Positions 12,481-23,985 of a DNA stretch of 64,000 nt are shown in pieces. The stretch spans positions 149,822,955-149,886,954 of the forward strand of contig RSEF01000001.1 in assembly GCA_003993805.1 (NCBI GenBank), in the 5' to 3' direction. Numbering within the stretch: the first letter of the stretch is position 1; each line of letters starts with the position of its first letter. Origin of the DNA: Himantopus leucocephalus. Taxonomy: Eukaryota > Chordata > Aves > Charadriiformes > Recurvirostridae. The notes under the pieces were generated by a model. The model was not told the DNA's origin. It made no database searches and saw only the letters and a list, made by a program, of their open reading frames with translations. A program made the position numbers and the translations under genes.

Positions 12481-14329
12481 TTTCAAATGTGACTTTAATT
12501 TATGGATGAAAATCTGCATGTTCTGATTAGACAAAGAAGCCAACAAAACTGAGAACTACCTCTGTATTAATTAAACAGCATCAGTCCTTATCTACTTGTT
12601 AATGATCATGCCAAGCAGTTAATGCAAAGGATCACACAATTGCAAGAATCGAAGCATTACTCTTTAAATCATAAAAATCCCTAAAAGTAAACATAAACAA
12701 AGCCTACAATAATATTCTATTACAAATCCATTACTGGTCCAAACTAAAATACTCATTTAATGAACAGAAATATCTAACCACATTAACTGTTTGGATGTAT
12801 TTTGGCTTGCTTTGTGTTAGAGCATATTTCACACCTCAAACGGATCCATCAACTGTTTACTTCAGAATGCCAGGCTTATTATGTCCACTGTTTTTTTACC
12901 AGCCTATAAAATCTGTTTGTCTTTTACATTTTAAGGAAATAGAGAGAGTTTCGTAAACACCATATGCACTACTAAAGACAAAACTTTCCACATTGTTAGG
13001 AGTCTTTGTTTCTTGCTGTTGAAATAGATCTTGGGTTAAAATTCCTAAAAAAAAAACCCTCCCTGGAAATACACTAAGGATGGATTAGCCTTTGCAGATA
13101 ACTTTTGTGGAGGTGTATGAGAATTTCTTCATATGGTACGACCCAGCTGGTAGGCCACTTACCATTTTAGCAGAGCAATCGTCACAAAAAATGTTGTGCT
13201 GATATGGTAGATACTAGTTAATATGTTGTTAACATGTATGTGACAGTATTCAACTTATTCTTTAGCATCTGCATGCATCTAAATAAAAGGTATGAAGCCA
13301 CTGGGGTATTTCATTCGCTGCTGGGAGCCAGGCTGCTGAAGGAAGTAGCTTTAGCAAGAATAACATAGAGAATAGGCTGTACTGGGGATGCCAGCAGGTG
13401 GGTTACCTCCTGCTTCGTCACCTAGCTCCTCTGCATCCCTACTATATCTGCTCCTGATGGAAGATGTAAGATCCCCACAGATTTAAGTCCTGCATTTGAA
13501 ATTAACACCTCCATTAAGCACCCTCAGTGAGAGCTGGACAAGTTGGTAGACTTCCTCTAGCAAATTACTAATTTACATTATTTGGGTATTAACGTGACTT
13601 ACGAGATGAAAACTACTTAAGTCAGCACCATGACATCTGTTCTTTAATTGGTCATTGGGACAAAAAAGATGAAAGATAATTTTTCAACTAAAGTTACTCC
13701 TGTGTGATTGCTGTGTTTGCTGTTATTGTGGTTTGATAGTCTGTATTTTTGTGAATGATAAAATATGAAATTTGACATAGTAAAATACATTAAAATCTGT
13801 CCTTGAAAGTTATAAATCATAAGATTAATTTAGCTTGGTAAGAAGGGTTAAAGAGAAACTAAATATGTGTGTGTGAGTGTATGCACGTGCACATGCGTGT
13901 GTGATTGTAGGGCACTTGTGTGTTAACATTTCTGATAGAGGGGTATTTATCTAACAAACCACAATCAGACAAATTTCTGCTTTAAATAGGACTGTGACCA
14001 TAAGATAAGGCACGTAAAAAGCTATCTTGCTATCTGGTACTATCAGGGCAGAAACATGAAATTCTTTTGGTGAATTGCTCCAGCAAACGCATTCTTAGCA
14101 AAATGCAGTGTTGGACAGCTAGAGCCAGAAAAATTTAGAATAAAAATAAGAGGCACAGTTTGTGTAGTGAAGTTAATTAAACACTGAAACTACTTAATAA
14201 AGGGTAGTTGAGTCTTCAGAACTTGACATTTCTAATCAGGATGTACAGTGTTCTGCACAATATATCCTAGCTTAACTCAGGATTATGAGCTTATGGTAAG
14301 AATCTATGATGGGGAGAGTCTGATCTGAA
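12481..14329. other. Non-coding AT-rich stretch
   Basis: Nothing gene-like is visible. A short TG-rich imperfect microsatellite (GTGTGTGTGAGTGTATGCAC) lies at about 13867-13907. Confidence 0.6.
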
Positions 14330-14817
14330 CATAAGAAGGACATAGGCCTGTTGGAGTGGGTCCAGAGGAGGACCACAAAGATGATCAGAGGGCTGGAGCA
14401 CCTCTCCTATGAAGACAGGCTGAGAGAGTTGGGGTTGTTCAGCCTGGAGAAGAGAAGACTCTGGAGAGACCTTCTAGCTGCTTTCCAGTACCTAAAGGGG
14501 GCCTACAGGAAAGCTGGAGAGGGACTCTTTATCAGGGAGTGTAGCAATAGGACAGGGGTAACAGTTTTCAACGGAAAGAGGGTAGGTATAGATTATCTAT
14601 TAGGAATAAATTCTTTACTGTGAGGGTGGTGAGGCACTGGAACAGGTTGCCCAGGGAAGTTGTGGATGCCCCATCCCTGGAATGGCCAAGGCCAGGCTGG
14701 ATGGGGCTTTGAGTAATCGGATCTCGTGGGAGGTGTCCCGGCCCATGGTACAGGGGTTGGAACTATATGATCTTTAAGGTCCCTTCAAACTCTAACCATT
14801 CTATGATCTTTCTATGG
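14330..14817 (+). mobile_element. CR1 LINE, 3'-end fragment
   Basis: A good 5'-truncated CR1. It opens with the GGACATAGGCCTGTTGGAG-type block. An open frame at 14351-14623 encodes the typical ORF2 carboxy region (RTTKMIRGLEHLSYEDRL, LGLFSLEKRRLWRDL and LLAAFQYLKGAYRKAGEGLF motifs). The frame is then lost before the '[11 protein letters not shown]' block, whose DNA is still readable at about 14634-14675. It ends with GGTTGGAACTATATGATC, CTTTAAGGTCCCTTC and an ATTCTATGATC tail. The frame loss and truncation mean it cannot move by itself. It appears younger than the copies at 3.9, 11.7 and 57.8 kb. Confidence 0.93.
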
Positions 14818-15133
14818 GATGATCTTTTGGCCTTAAAAATGTCCAAATAATTCTTTGAAATACTACTGACAAACATACGGACTGTGGCCAGTGTCTGAGC
14901 ACTGCAACCAGTGCATGCCCCCAGTCTAGATTGGTGGAACCTCATCTCATGTCCTGATTTGTGATGCCTTGCTGAACTCACATGAAGGGGCTGATGTCAG
15001 CCCGTGATGTGGAGAACCAACCCAACCAAAACTTCCAATGTTCCAGTTTATGTCTTTTTTGAGAGGAAATGCTGTATTATTTTCATTAAATGTAAGCACT
15101 GATAAGGAAGCGACTTGCTGGCTCTGAGTGGGA

Positions 15134-15178
15134 GGGAGGATCTGATGACCTCCAGAGGTCCCTTCCAACCAACATTTT
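15134..15178 (+). mobile_element. CR1 3'-tail remnant (first copy)
   Basis: GATGACCTCCAGAGGTCCC followed by TTCCAACCAACATT is the CR1 3' untranslated tail motif; the terminal octamers are degraded. It lies inside the 281-bp duplication, so it appears again at about 15416-15459. If that duplication is an assembly artefact there is only one genomic copy. Confidence 0.7.
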
Positions 15179-15415
15179 TATGCATCTGTGAGTTTGCTTG
15201 CTCAGTATTACTGAAAATANAACCTCATCTCATGTCCTGGTTTGTGATGCCTTGCTGAACTCACATGAAGGGGCTGATCTCAGCCCGTGATGTGGAGAAC
15301 CAACCCAACCAAAACTTCCAATGTTCCAGTTTATGTCTTTTTGAGAGGAAATGCTGTATTATTTTCATCAAATGTAAGCACTGATAAGGAAGCGACTTGC
15401 TGGCTCTGAGTGGGA

Positions 15416-15459
15416 GGGAGGATCTGATGACCTCCAGAGGTCCCTTCCAACCAACATTT
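15416..15459 (+). mobile_element. CR1 3'-tail remnant (second copy of the duplication)
   Basis: Same CR1 tail motif as at 15134-15178, repeated because it lies in the second copy of the N-separated 281-bp duplication. Probably not an independent insertion. Confidence 0.65.
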
Positions 15460-15502
15460 TTATGCATCTGTGAGTTTGCTTGCTCAGTATTACTGAAAAT
15501 AT

Positions 15503-15710
15503 ATACATAAAATATATAAATTCTCAGGCCAGTCACTAAATCTGAGTACAGTCACTGAAGTGTTTTTTTTGTTGCTTATAACCTCCGTGAGTAGAAGTTA
15601 GTCTTNCATACATAAAATATATACATTCTCAGGCCAGTCACTAAATCTGAGTACAGTCACTGAAGTGGTTTTTTTTGTTGCTTATAACCTCCGTGAGTAG
15701 AAGTTAGTCT
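15503..15710. repeat. 103-bp tandem duplication split by one N
   Basis: 15503-15605 and 15607-15710 are near-identical with the N at 15606 between them. Differences are one A/C substitution and one extra G before the T run. This is the same end-to-end contig signature as the preceding duplication. Confidence 0.9.
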
Positions 15711-16112
15711 TACATAATTAGTACTTTACATGACATTCCCAAGTAAGATAATTCAGACTTTGGTGATAAAAGGTTGGCAGTCTCCTCCACGCTTATGTGG
15801 AGCTTCCTCATACAGTCTTGGAAAATTTCAGACATACCTGAAATGAATGGCGGATACAGGTTTTTATAAACTCTGGAAATTGAGATTTAAAAAAAAAATT
15901 GATGTGTCTAATTCTGGACATTAAAATTATAAAAAAGTTTACTTTGAAGTGCCATACTTGACACTGTTTTAAAGTTTTTCTTATTAAAGTTATTTTTAAT
16001 GTTTTGTTGAAAACAAGAACTAACTTTTCCTGCCTATAAATACAGTTATGAAAATATTTAAAAAGAAATTTTACAGTCCAAATAGCTGGCACAGCATAGT
16101 ACTTTAAGCATC

Positions 16113-16332
16113 TGTATTTCCGTTTTTACTTTGTGTATCCTTATACTCACGGAGTCAAAAACGACAATGCAATGCAGTCATTCTTTGATGGGCAGATCTT
16201 CCAAGAAGCACAATCAAATTCANTTGTATTTCCGTTTTTACTTTGTGTATCCTTATACTCACAGAGTCAAAAACGACAATGCAATGCCCATTCTTTGATG
16301 GGCAGATCTTCCAAGAAGCACAATCAAATTCA
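16113..16332. repeat. About 110-bp tandem duplication split by one N
   Basis: 16113-16222 and 16225-16332 are near-identical, separated by the N at 16223 and one extra T. Copy 2 differs by a G/A change and a short deletion ('GCAGTCATTC' against 'GCCCATTC'). This is the third such junction within 1.4 kb, pointing to a poorly resolved or heterozygous local assembly. Confidence 0.9.
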
Positions 16333-19300
16333 GGTTTTTTGTATCATCATTGTTTAAAAAACCACTAGTTGTACGGTGGATTAAGTAGGAAATCAAAGGC
16401 AAAACAGGACACACTCTTGCATGAGGAAACACACAGGATATTAAGTTAACTCCATACTAAAATAAAGACAGTGAATCATATGAGAGAATGAAATACAAAT
16501 AGAAAGACTTTTCGGTAATTGTTGAAAAATATTTTCTTTTTTATATATGTGTATATTTAAAACTCTCGCTCTTTTAATATCCATGAAAGAACTAAAGGTG
16601 CCTGGGAAAATAAATCATGTGAGAATTTCAGTACTGGCTGCTGCAGAGCCCAGAGGAGGTTTGGACAAAGCTTTGGAAAAGTGAAGTGTTGTGGAAAATA
16701 TTACAGTGTTGTGGAAGAAGTAATAGTTTATTAAACATAAGGCCTGCAAAAATGAAATGATGTGTGGTCTGGCAAATGTTTTCTTTTTAAAGTTATGCAC
16801 CCTGCTCATCCAAAAATATGCTAGAAGAACCCAGAGCTAGTTGAGGACCAGCAGCTGTACATGCCTGCTGAGCACAACAGTCAGAGGGAGTTAATGAAGA
16901 TCTGCCCTTAGTGCTTCTCTGATGCAGATTACAGCCATTTTTCTTCTACAAGTAGAATAATAGCGATAAAGAAACCATTTTCAGAGAAATACTGTATAAC
17001 TTCTAGGATTTATTTCAGAAAGAATTAGCAGTATTTACTGCTCTGTTAAAAAATTGACATTATGTTCTTAAATTACCTGTAGTCACAACAGCAATGCTTT
17101 GTGTTACTACCTTGTTTCAGGATAATAATCTGCGCCCCAAAGCATGCATATACTCTGCTGCTGTTGTCCACCGACCTCATGCACGTATCACTGGGGCTAG
17201 GACTGAAGACCCCCTAAAGTAAGACCAGAAACTGAGGCCACTATGAGCGCTCGTCCCCTAAATTGCACGTCTGCAGCACGAGCCCACTGGAAGAGTAGTA
17301 AAGCAAATCCACAGCCGTGGTACGGCAGGGTGAGCGCACAGTTAGTTTGTACAGTTGGCAGCTGCCAGCGTTATGGCAGAAGAGCAGGAAACATTCTCCA
17401 TTCCAGTAGCTCTTAATGAGTCACCTAGTGTCACCAGAGTCCTTTGCAAAAGCTACTCTTATTTAAATAGCAGTTGCTATGAATGAGCATTGGTTTGTTA
17501 AGTTGAAACATTTCATGTAACGTAATTTTCAATTTATAAACGGAAGAACTTCCCCCTAACATTCCATAAAGAAGAAAAGTTATGGTCCTTGTTTTCTTTT
17601 GAACCAACTCGTCAAAAATAATTTTAGATGACTTCAGGAGCCTTTGTTCCAGGTTTGTGTAGATCTTCACAATGATTATACTGTGGCAAAGCCAGTTGGT
17701 GTGCTGGTGCAAATGAATTTTGAACGCTTCATTAAACAAATAGGAACATGTGATGAAATGAAAGGAATGATGCATTGCCAGAGCCTGAATTCCAGAGCTA
17801 GAGCTCCTTGGGGCATCTCACCAGCGCAGAAAGCAGCCCGTTCCTTATTTCTTGACCCCTCCCGCACAACCAGCTGCGGCAGGAGTTTGAGATGAGAATG
17901 TGATAAAAACTGAATGAGAGCAGAAGGGGATTCTGAAGTGGAAGACCTGCTCTTCAGAGCCTAAAGGGGAACCCTAAATAATTGACATAAATGGCTGGTG
18001 TGTCTGAAGACAGCAGGTGCTGAGTGGGCTAGATATATATCATTCCCTAAATAAAATTCATGTCAAGAAATAAAATTAGACTGTCATCCTGAAAGTATAT
18101 TCTTCTAGTGTTGGCATTAAAAAGCCAGCTATATCTTTTCCATCATCCAGTGTTAATAAAAAATGATTACATTCATGAGCAAAATAATAAAAAATATCCA
18201 AAACTTTTAGATAAGCATCAGCTTCTTTATCTCTGCTTTGCAAAAGCCAATTGTTTCAAAGCTGCAACTGTAAATGCAGCACCTCTGATGTCAGCTAAGT
18301 CACTTGGTCAGATTAAGTAACATCGTAGCTGAATTGCAAATCTTACATCTTTTTCCAAAAGTGAAGACTTTGTAAAGGAAATACAAGAGGTTTTCGGGAT
18401 GGCTGTTGTCATCTGCTGTTGACACCAGCTTAGGCCTTGCATTGCAAAACGATCTAAACTAGCACAGCAATCCTTTATGCACTGCATTGGAAAAGTTTTC
18501 CTCAGTAGGAAGACAAAGAAAGAACTCAGCAATTCCCTTCTAGACTTACTTGCCCTCTTTATCACTGAATAATTGATGAAGATAGTTGAACACAATCATC
18601 TCCAGCTGAAGCTTCAAGAGAGAAGAAAAAATGGCAACATTTTCTTTAAACTAAGGAATAGCGTCTTTTTCATTAAGCGATGATGAAACAACAACCCCGT
18701 TACGAACCGTGATGCTTTGGGGTCTTTGCAGGCAGCTGTGGCAGCCGGCGTTGGCTGCTGGCGCTTTGCTTGCTCAAGAGGGTTAGGCGAAATGCATCCA
18801 GCACGATGATGCTACAGCCCCAGGTGCAGCTCAAAATGAATGGGGGTGGCCACGGTCACACCGTAACCCACTCCTGTGGACAAAATTATGAGCATCGCTT
18901 GATCCTAGTACAATCACAGATGTCTACAAAGAAACGGCATCACTCCAAAGATTTTGGTGAGAGTCCCATTGGCAAAGACCTCATGCTTTCGATAACCTGG
19001 ATGCACCCTGACACCTGGGATTGCCTCTCTGGCCTGCCCTGTCTTCTTCAGCATTGTGCGTGTTCATTTGTGTAAGAGTTTGGGACTGTCTTACCACAGA
19101 CCTAAGGTTTGAGTGCATGAGATGATAGAAAACTTTCTTCTGCCCTTTAGTTCAGAGACATTTAAAACTAAACAGAACAAAACATTCAAGATGTTGCAAT
19201 CAACAATTTTGTAATCATCAATCATTACAGCAATGGGCTTCAAGACACAGTGAGAGGCATTTTTTCAACACCAAATTATCACAATTTAGGCAAGGAAAAA

Positions 19301-19732
19301 GAGTGACTATGCCATGTTTCCCTAAATCTCCAGTCACAGTGGTTTGGGTTATGGCCAGTCAATTCACTTAAGCATTCTGTGAGAATCTGCACAGAGTTGC
19401 AGGCCCATCTTTGGGAATAATTTTTTGTTTCTTTAAGTAAAATCTTGGTTTCAGTGCATTAGAAAGACACGTTATTGTGGCAAATTGTTAGCGCCCTTCG
19501 TTTGTCTGCTTTTCAGATCGTTATAATGCTTCACGCAGGGTGTTGTATCTAGCTATTCTCCCCCCTTTATGATTAACTACTTCCTGCACTACTTTCTTGT
19601 TGTAAACCCACGTGTTTTACAGATAGTAATTAACTAGTTTTCGTATCATTTCTTTGTATTCATTTCAAGTCTTTCTTTCCATTTTTCTGTACGGTGAAAC
19701 TGTAAACATCTTTTATTTTATACTGATTTTAG
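16333..19732. other. Non-coding single-copy stretch
   Basis: No recognised repeat, RNA gene or coding domain. Open frames up to about 115 codons are present on both strands but resemble nothing I know. Confidence 0.55.
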
Positions 19733-19839
19733 ATCTAATAAAAACATGGAGCAATACAGCTATTGTTATAAAATTAATGAAAAGAGATCCCCCAGTAGAT
19801 AGCAATGAAGTGGAAGAAATTAACATAAAACTCTCATGA
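19733..19839 (+). other. Speculative terminal exon candidate
   Basis: A TTTTATACTGATTTTAG acceptor-like sequence ends at 19732. The following frame reads a peptide beginning LIKTWSNTAIVIKLMK, passing through RDPPVDSNEVEE, and closing at a TGA at 19837-19839. The charged, non-repetitive carboxy end looks protein-like. I do not recognise it, see no strong AATAAA just downstream, and cannot name an upstream exon. Confidence 0.15.
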
Positions 19840-20579
19840 AAAGAATTATTTTAGTGTATAAAACATCTATTTTGCAGCACCTACAATTGAAATAGCACTT
19901 CAGAGTACAAGCCCAAAGAGTTTACAATTTCATTTCAGACGCACAGCAAGTTAGAGCTTGCTTCCAAGAGGAAAAGGCTTTTGAGGGATGCAGTTAGGGG
20001 ACACGTTACTCACTGATGCCAGGGGGGCAGGTTGCACGCTGGAGTTCTGTTGTCTGTCAGCTTGCTGCAGATAAACTCTGTTGGAAAAATTGAATTTTAG
20101 CTTGCCAGTCTTTGCATTGCTCTGTCACAGCAGTAGTAATGTAGCACACCTGGATAGCATTTTGAGAGATGAATAATGGAGAAGCAGAAATGAAGGGTGA
20201 ATTTTTCTGAGGTGGGGACAGATTTGATATCAAACAGGAAATTTCCCAGCTCTTTAGGGGAGGTATGGGATGGGGACATAGCAAGCACTGGCCTATGAAA
20301 CACCTCTGCTCTTGAAAATTACTTTAATAATCTCCATTGTCTACATTCTCAGTCCGTGTTGCCACAGTCCCCAAAAAGAGTGACGAGCTAATAGAGGGAG
20401 CTGTGAGGAGTGCATGGCTACGCTACAAAAATAAGAAGAGATTAAAGGGCAACATAGGACTGTTTGCTCAGTCAGAATTTCTGCTGATGACAAACAGGAG
20501 TTTTTGCCTACATGAGGCCGTCAGGATTTGGCCTAGTAATTTACAGAAAGAATTAAGTGGATGAGATCAGAATCCACTC

Positions 20580-20665
20580 CCAGTTACACAGCAGTAAATT
20601 CAGAGTAACTTTATTCCCTGACATCATTGGAGCTACTCTGGATTTACACCAACTTCAGCCAGAGC
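20580..20665. repeat. Ancient palindromic interspersed repeat
   Basis: An imperfect inverted repeat: GTAAATTCAGAGTAACTTTA at 20594-20613 pairs with TGGAGCTACTCTGGATTTAC at 20628-20647, about 16 of 20 positions. The wording (GTAACT..., GGATTTACACC, 'GATCAGAATCCACTC') resembles a palindromic, MITE-like repeat that I recall from turtle and crocodilian genomes. I cannot name the family with certainty. It is probably an old insertion from before birds diverged. Confidence 0.45.
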
Positions 20666-23238
20666 TTATAATGGTCTATTGAGAATTTAAACTTCATGCC
20701 TGAATGTGCAAGAGTGAGAATTGGCTGAGTTATGCAGAGCTCAGCACAGACAATTGTGTCCAAGGATAACACTGAAGAGGAGCTTTTTGCCGCCGTTCTT
20801 ACTGTGCTTCTTGCACTATTAAATTCTGCTCCTGTTCCAAATGTGTCTCTAAGAATGGAAGACTTGCAACTACAAATGGACTATAAATTATTTATTGTTC
20901 CTGAGCTTATTCTCAGGATAATATCTGAGGGCCCATAGTTATTAATTCTGCATATTCCACGGATGGATTAGATGACCCACTAGGCTCTTCAAATGTCAAT
21001 TTGTTCGTTCCTAGAATCCATTACAGCAAAGATGTACAGGATAGTCCTTCATATATTATCATAACACTTTGTATTGGTGTGTTAAATACTTCTTTAATAA
21101 TCAGTGGGCACAGTACCTCCGTTTCCCATGCCTGAAGATAAACCCTCCATAAATTTTTGAAAATCAAGCTCTCCAGAGAAGAGAAGCAATGAACAACCTC
21201 TTTGGAATCACCTGTATTCTTCAGCTCAACGCCAGCTGAGGATGCGAGCAATTAAAAATCAAGTCCATTATGGCTAGATGTTCACATGCATGTGTGTCAC
21301 ATGAGATGTGAGCCAAGAAAGGATCATCTAGTGAGGTAGCCTTGTGAAATAAGATAGCTCTATCTCTATCACGTGACTGATTTCCATACATCTATTTTTT
21401 CCTCCAGTTATCTCTAATATGCAAAGGAAGCTGTAATCTGTCAAACTAGGAATCCAAATGGAGAAGACTTTATTTAGACAATGCTATTTGTGCCTTAGAA
21501 ATTATTATCCTGCATTGAAAACCTGATTTATATGGGTTTTTTTGATTAGCTGATGACTATCAGAATATTACTGCAATCACATGCTGAATTTGCGTGTGTA
21601 TTTAGGTATGTATTTTTGACAGACAAGGCACCTAGTGAGATAATACAGACAAAAGAAGTTAGGCACAGCACCCATTTAGATTTCTTTCTGAATTTCACTA
21701 AGCACGTATGTACCTTAGGCAACACTGTAAATCCTTTCCCTGACCTGTTCTTAACCATTAAGGGAAAGTATGTTTCCCCTAAGGAACCTGAAGTCCGTAT
21801 TAATGGACATTCCTGAAGAGGTAGAAAACTATTGAGATTTCTTCCTACAAAGTCACTAAAATTAAGGATGGGCTGTTGGGGGCAGGGAGGAAACTCAAAG
21901 AAGCATCTTCTTTGTTTTCTTGTTCCAGTGTGCCTGAGCAGTTGACTTGGTTTTCTCAAGCAGCTCTGCTTCAATTTCCAGCTTGTATGATATGGTGAAA
22001 GTTTGCTTTTATTTTAATAAATATTTTCTTTGAGAAAAATTACTCTTGGCTCAAGTTCCAGTCCTTTGCATTCTGAAGCAGCAATTAAGCAATTAAATTC
22101 AAGCCTGTAAATAGCAAATGTTTCCATTATAAAACCACTAGCAGCTCCACCTCTTTAAGAAATAGTGCGATAAAAATGCCTCAGAAATTCTTTGAAATCA
22201 GATCTCTGACAACTATCTCATCTTCATCTTTAAGATAGTGGGAAGAACAGAGGTTATGTAAAATCCATGTATTCCTTCCAAACCAGAAAGCGCTCCGGTT
22301 TCCCAGCTACCTAAATTACCTTTGCAAAGTTTTATTTAGTATTACTGTACTTAAGGCAGTGTGGTCCTTCAGGTGCTTCAGTGCCACCGACTTTGGGTTT
22401 GATCACTTGAAGAAGATACATGTTAATTTTTCTTGTTTCATCCCACCTACTTTGTGGTCTTCGCCATCTCTTTCATTATACTCCAGATGTAAACAGATTC
22501 TCGCTGTACTGCTGCTCTTCTTTTGGTTCTGCTTTTTTTTTAAAACAGCAGCATTTTTGGCTTTGGCATTGACATGAGGATAATTACCATGTGGTCTCCA
22601 TTTGCTTGTAGGCTGAAGACCCCCACCCTAGATCAAAAACAATTTCAGTTGACTGAAACAGCATTTCCCAGCAAATGGAAATGATGTATATCTGGCAACT
22701 TTTCAGCGTAAAATGAGTCATCAAAACACACTGAGTGTAAGCATCTTCACCCTTCCTTCCCCCAGCTCTTAATCCAATAATGGCTAGGCACGGAATAAAG
22801 CTTCATCTTCAGTGTGTATACAAAATACATAGGGGTACAGAGATAAACACTTGATTGCGAGGCAGTCATATAATGAAAAAACATATAATTTGAATCAGAT
22901 TGGGCTGAAATTAAAATTGCAACAAACTATTTGCCAGAGATTCAAACTGAGGAGAGAAAATTCACTCTTTTCCTAAATTCTTTTCCATCCTCTCTCCCTG
23001 TCTCCTCGCCTCCCTCCTCTCAGTGTAGGAGTTCTGCATTGCCGTTTGTTTATTTGGCTTCTGATTAAAAAAAAAGATTGAAGAAACCCACTGCCACTCA
23101 TACTTCAAGTGAAAAGCAAAATTCAAAAAGGAAAATGCTGTCAGTGTTTCTTTAAAAATCTCAATGATTAAATATAATCTGCTCTAGGAACAGAAGTCAG
23201 AGGTGGTTCTGTAACTGCAAAGTAATATTCAGGCCTAA
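20666..23238. other. Non-coding single-copy stretch
   Basis: No clear gene or repeat. A weak CR1-tail-like string near 20961-20985 was considered and rejected as too diverged. A short perfect palindrome CACATGCATGTG lies at 21283-21294. Confidence 0.55.
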
Positions 23239-23338
23239 NNNNNNNNNNNNNNNNNNNNNNNNNNNNNNNNNNNNNNNNNNNNNNNNNNNNNNNNNNNNNN
23301 NNNNNNNNNNNNNNNNNNNNNNNNNNNNNNNNNNNNNN
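23239..23338. other. Assembly gap (100 N)
   Basis: Exactly 100 Ns, a conventional placeholder for a scaffold gap of unknown size. A CR1 runs into its right edge, so the missing sequence probably includes the 3' half of that element. Confidence 0.98.
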
Positions 23339-23404
23339 CAGCCTCCTTTCCTCCATGCTAAACAACCCCAGTTCCCTCAGCTGCTCCTCGTAAGAGCTCT
23401 CAAA
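23339..23404 (-). mobile_element. CR1 LINE fragment truncated by gap
   Basis: On the minus strand this reads the CR1 ORF2 block that encodes SYEEQLRELGLFSMEERRL, the same region as the start of the 14330 element. The element's 3' part would lie to the left, inside the 100-N gap. No CR1 tail is visible on the far side of the gap. The gap therefore hides sequence of unknown length. Confidence 0.8.
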
Positions 23405-23677
23405 ATGCTGAAGAATGAAGAGAGTCACATCCTGAAATCAAAGAGCACATCTGTGATGCCAATGTCCCCTCTTCTTTGTGTAAAATCAACAATACTTCTT
23501 TGTGGAGAGAAAAAACAAACTATCCTTTATATCATCATCATAGATGGCCCGACTTCAGGGGGACCAGCTTCCAAGACCAGTTCACACAGATCAGCAACAG
23601 AATTTCAGCATTTGGTTCTGCATAGCTCTCAACTCCAAGCTGTGACCTCCGGGGAAACAGTGAAGCAGCTGCTTGTG
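23405..23677. other. Spacer between two minus-strand CR1 pieces
   Basis: No recognised feature. The two flanking CR1 pieces share orientation but overlap in different parts of the element, so they are more likely two insertions than one interrupted copy. Confidence 0.5.
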
Positions 23678-23985
23678 ATAGAATCATAGAATCATAGAAT
23701 GGTTTATGTTGGAAGGGACCTTAAAGATCATCTTGTTCCAACCCCCCTGCTGTGGGCAGGGACACCTTCCACTGGGCAGGGACACCTTCCACTAGACCAG
23801 GTTGCTCAAAGCCCCATCCAACCTGGCCTTGAACGCCTCCAGGAATGGGGCATCCACAGCTTCCCTGGGCAATTTGTTCCAGTGCTTCACCACCCTCAGA
23901 GTGAAATTTTTTTCCTAATATCTATTCTAAGTCTCCCCTCTTCCAGTTTGAAGCCATTACCCCTTGTTCGATCACTACATATCTC
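23678..23985 (-). mobile_element. CR1 LINE, 3'-end fragment
   Basis: The left edge carries the CR1 terminus in reverse (ATAGAATCATAGAATCATAG, three octamer units). It continues through GGAAGGGACCTTAAAGATCA, the reverse of the CATCCCTGG / AGGTTGCCCAG blocks, to the reverse of the 'AGGGGTAATGGCTTCAAACT' block at about 23940-23975. A 20-base unit is duplicated inside it at 23754-23773 and 23774-23793. The element is 5'-truncated and non-coding. The intact tail suggests it is fairly young. Confidence 0.95.

Larger units (their letters stand above)
14939..15501. repeat. 281-bp tandem duplication split by one N
   Basis: Bases 14939-15219 and 15221-15501 are near-identical tandem copies with the single N at 15220 exactly between them. 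I see about four substitutions or one- to two-base indels, including a shorter T run in copy 2. This is the expected signature of two overlapping contig ends, possibly the two haplotypes, that were placed end to end rather than merged. Confidence 0.9.

Noticed and set aside
14939..16332. CRISPR-like or biological segmental tandem duplication
   Set aside because: There are only two copies each, units are 100-280 bp, and a lone N sits at each boundary; an assembly artefact fits better.
20955..21000. Weak CR1-tail-like string (GGATTAGATGACCCACTAGG)
   Set aside because: Only about a dozen positions agree with a CR1 tail; no octamer terminus and no upstream CR1 sequence.
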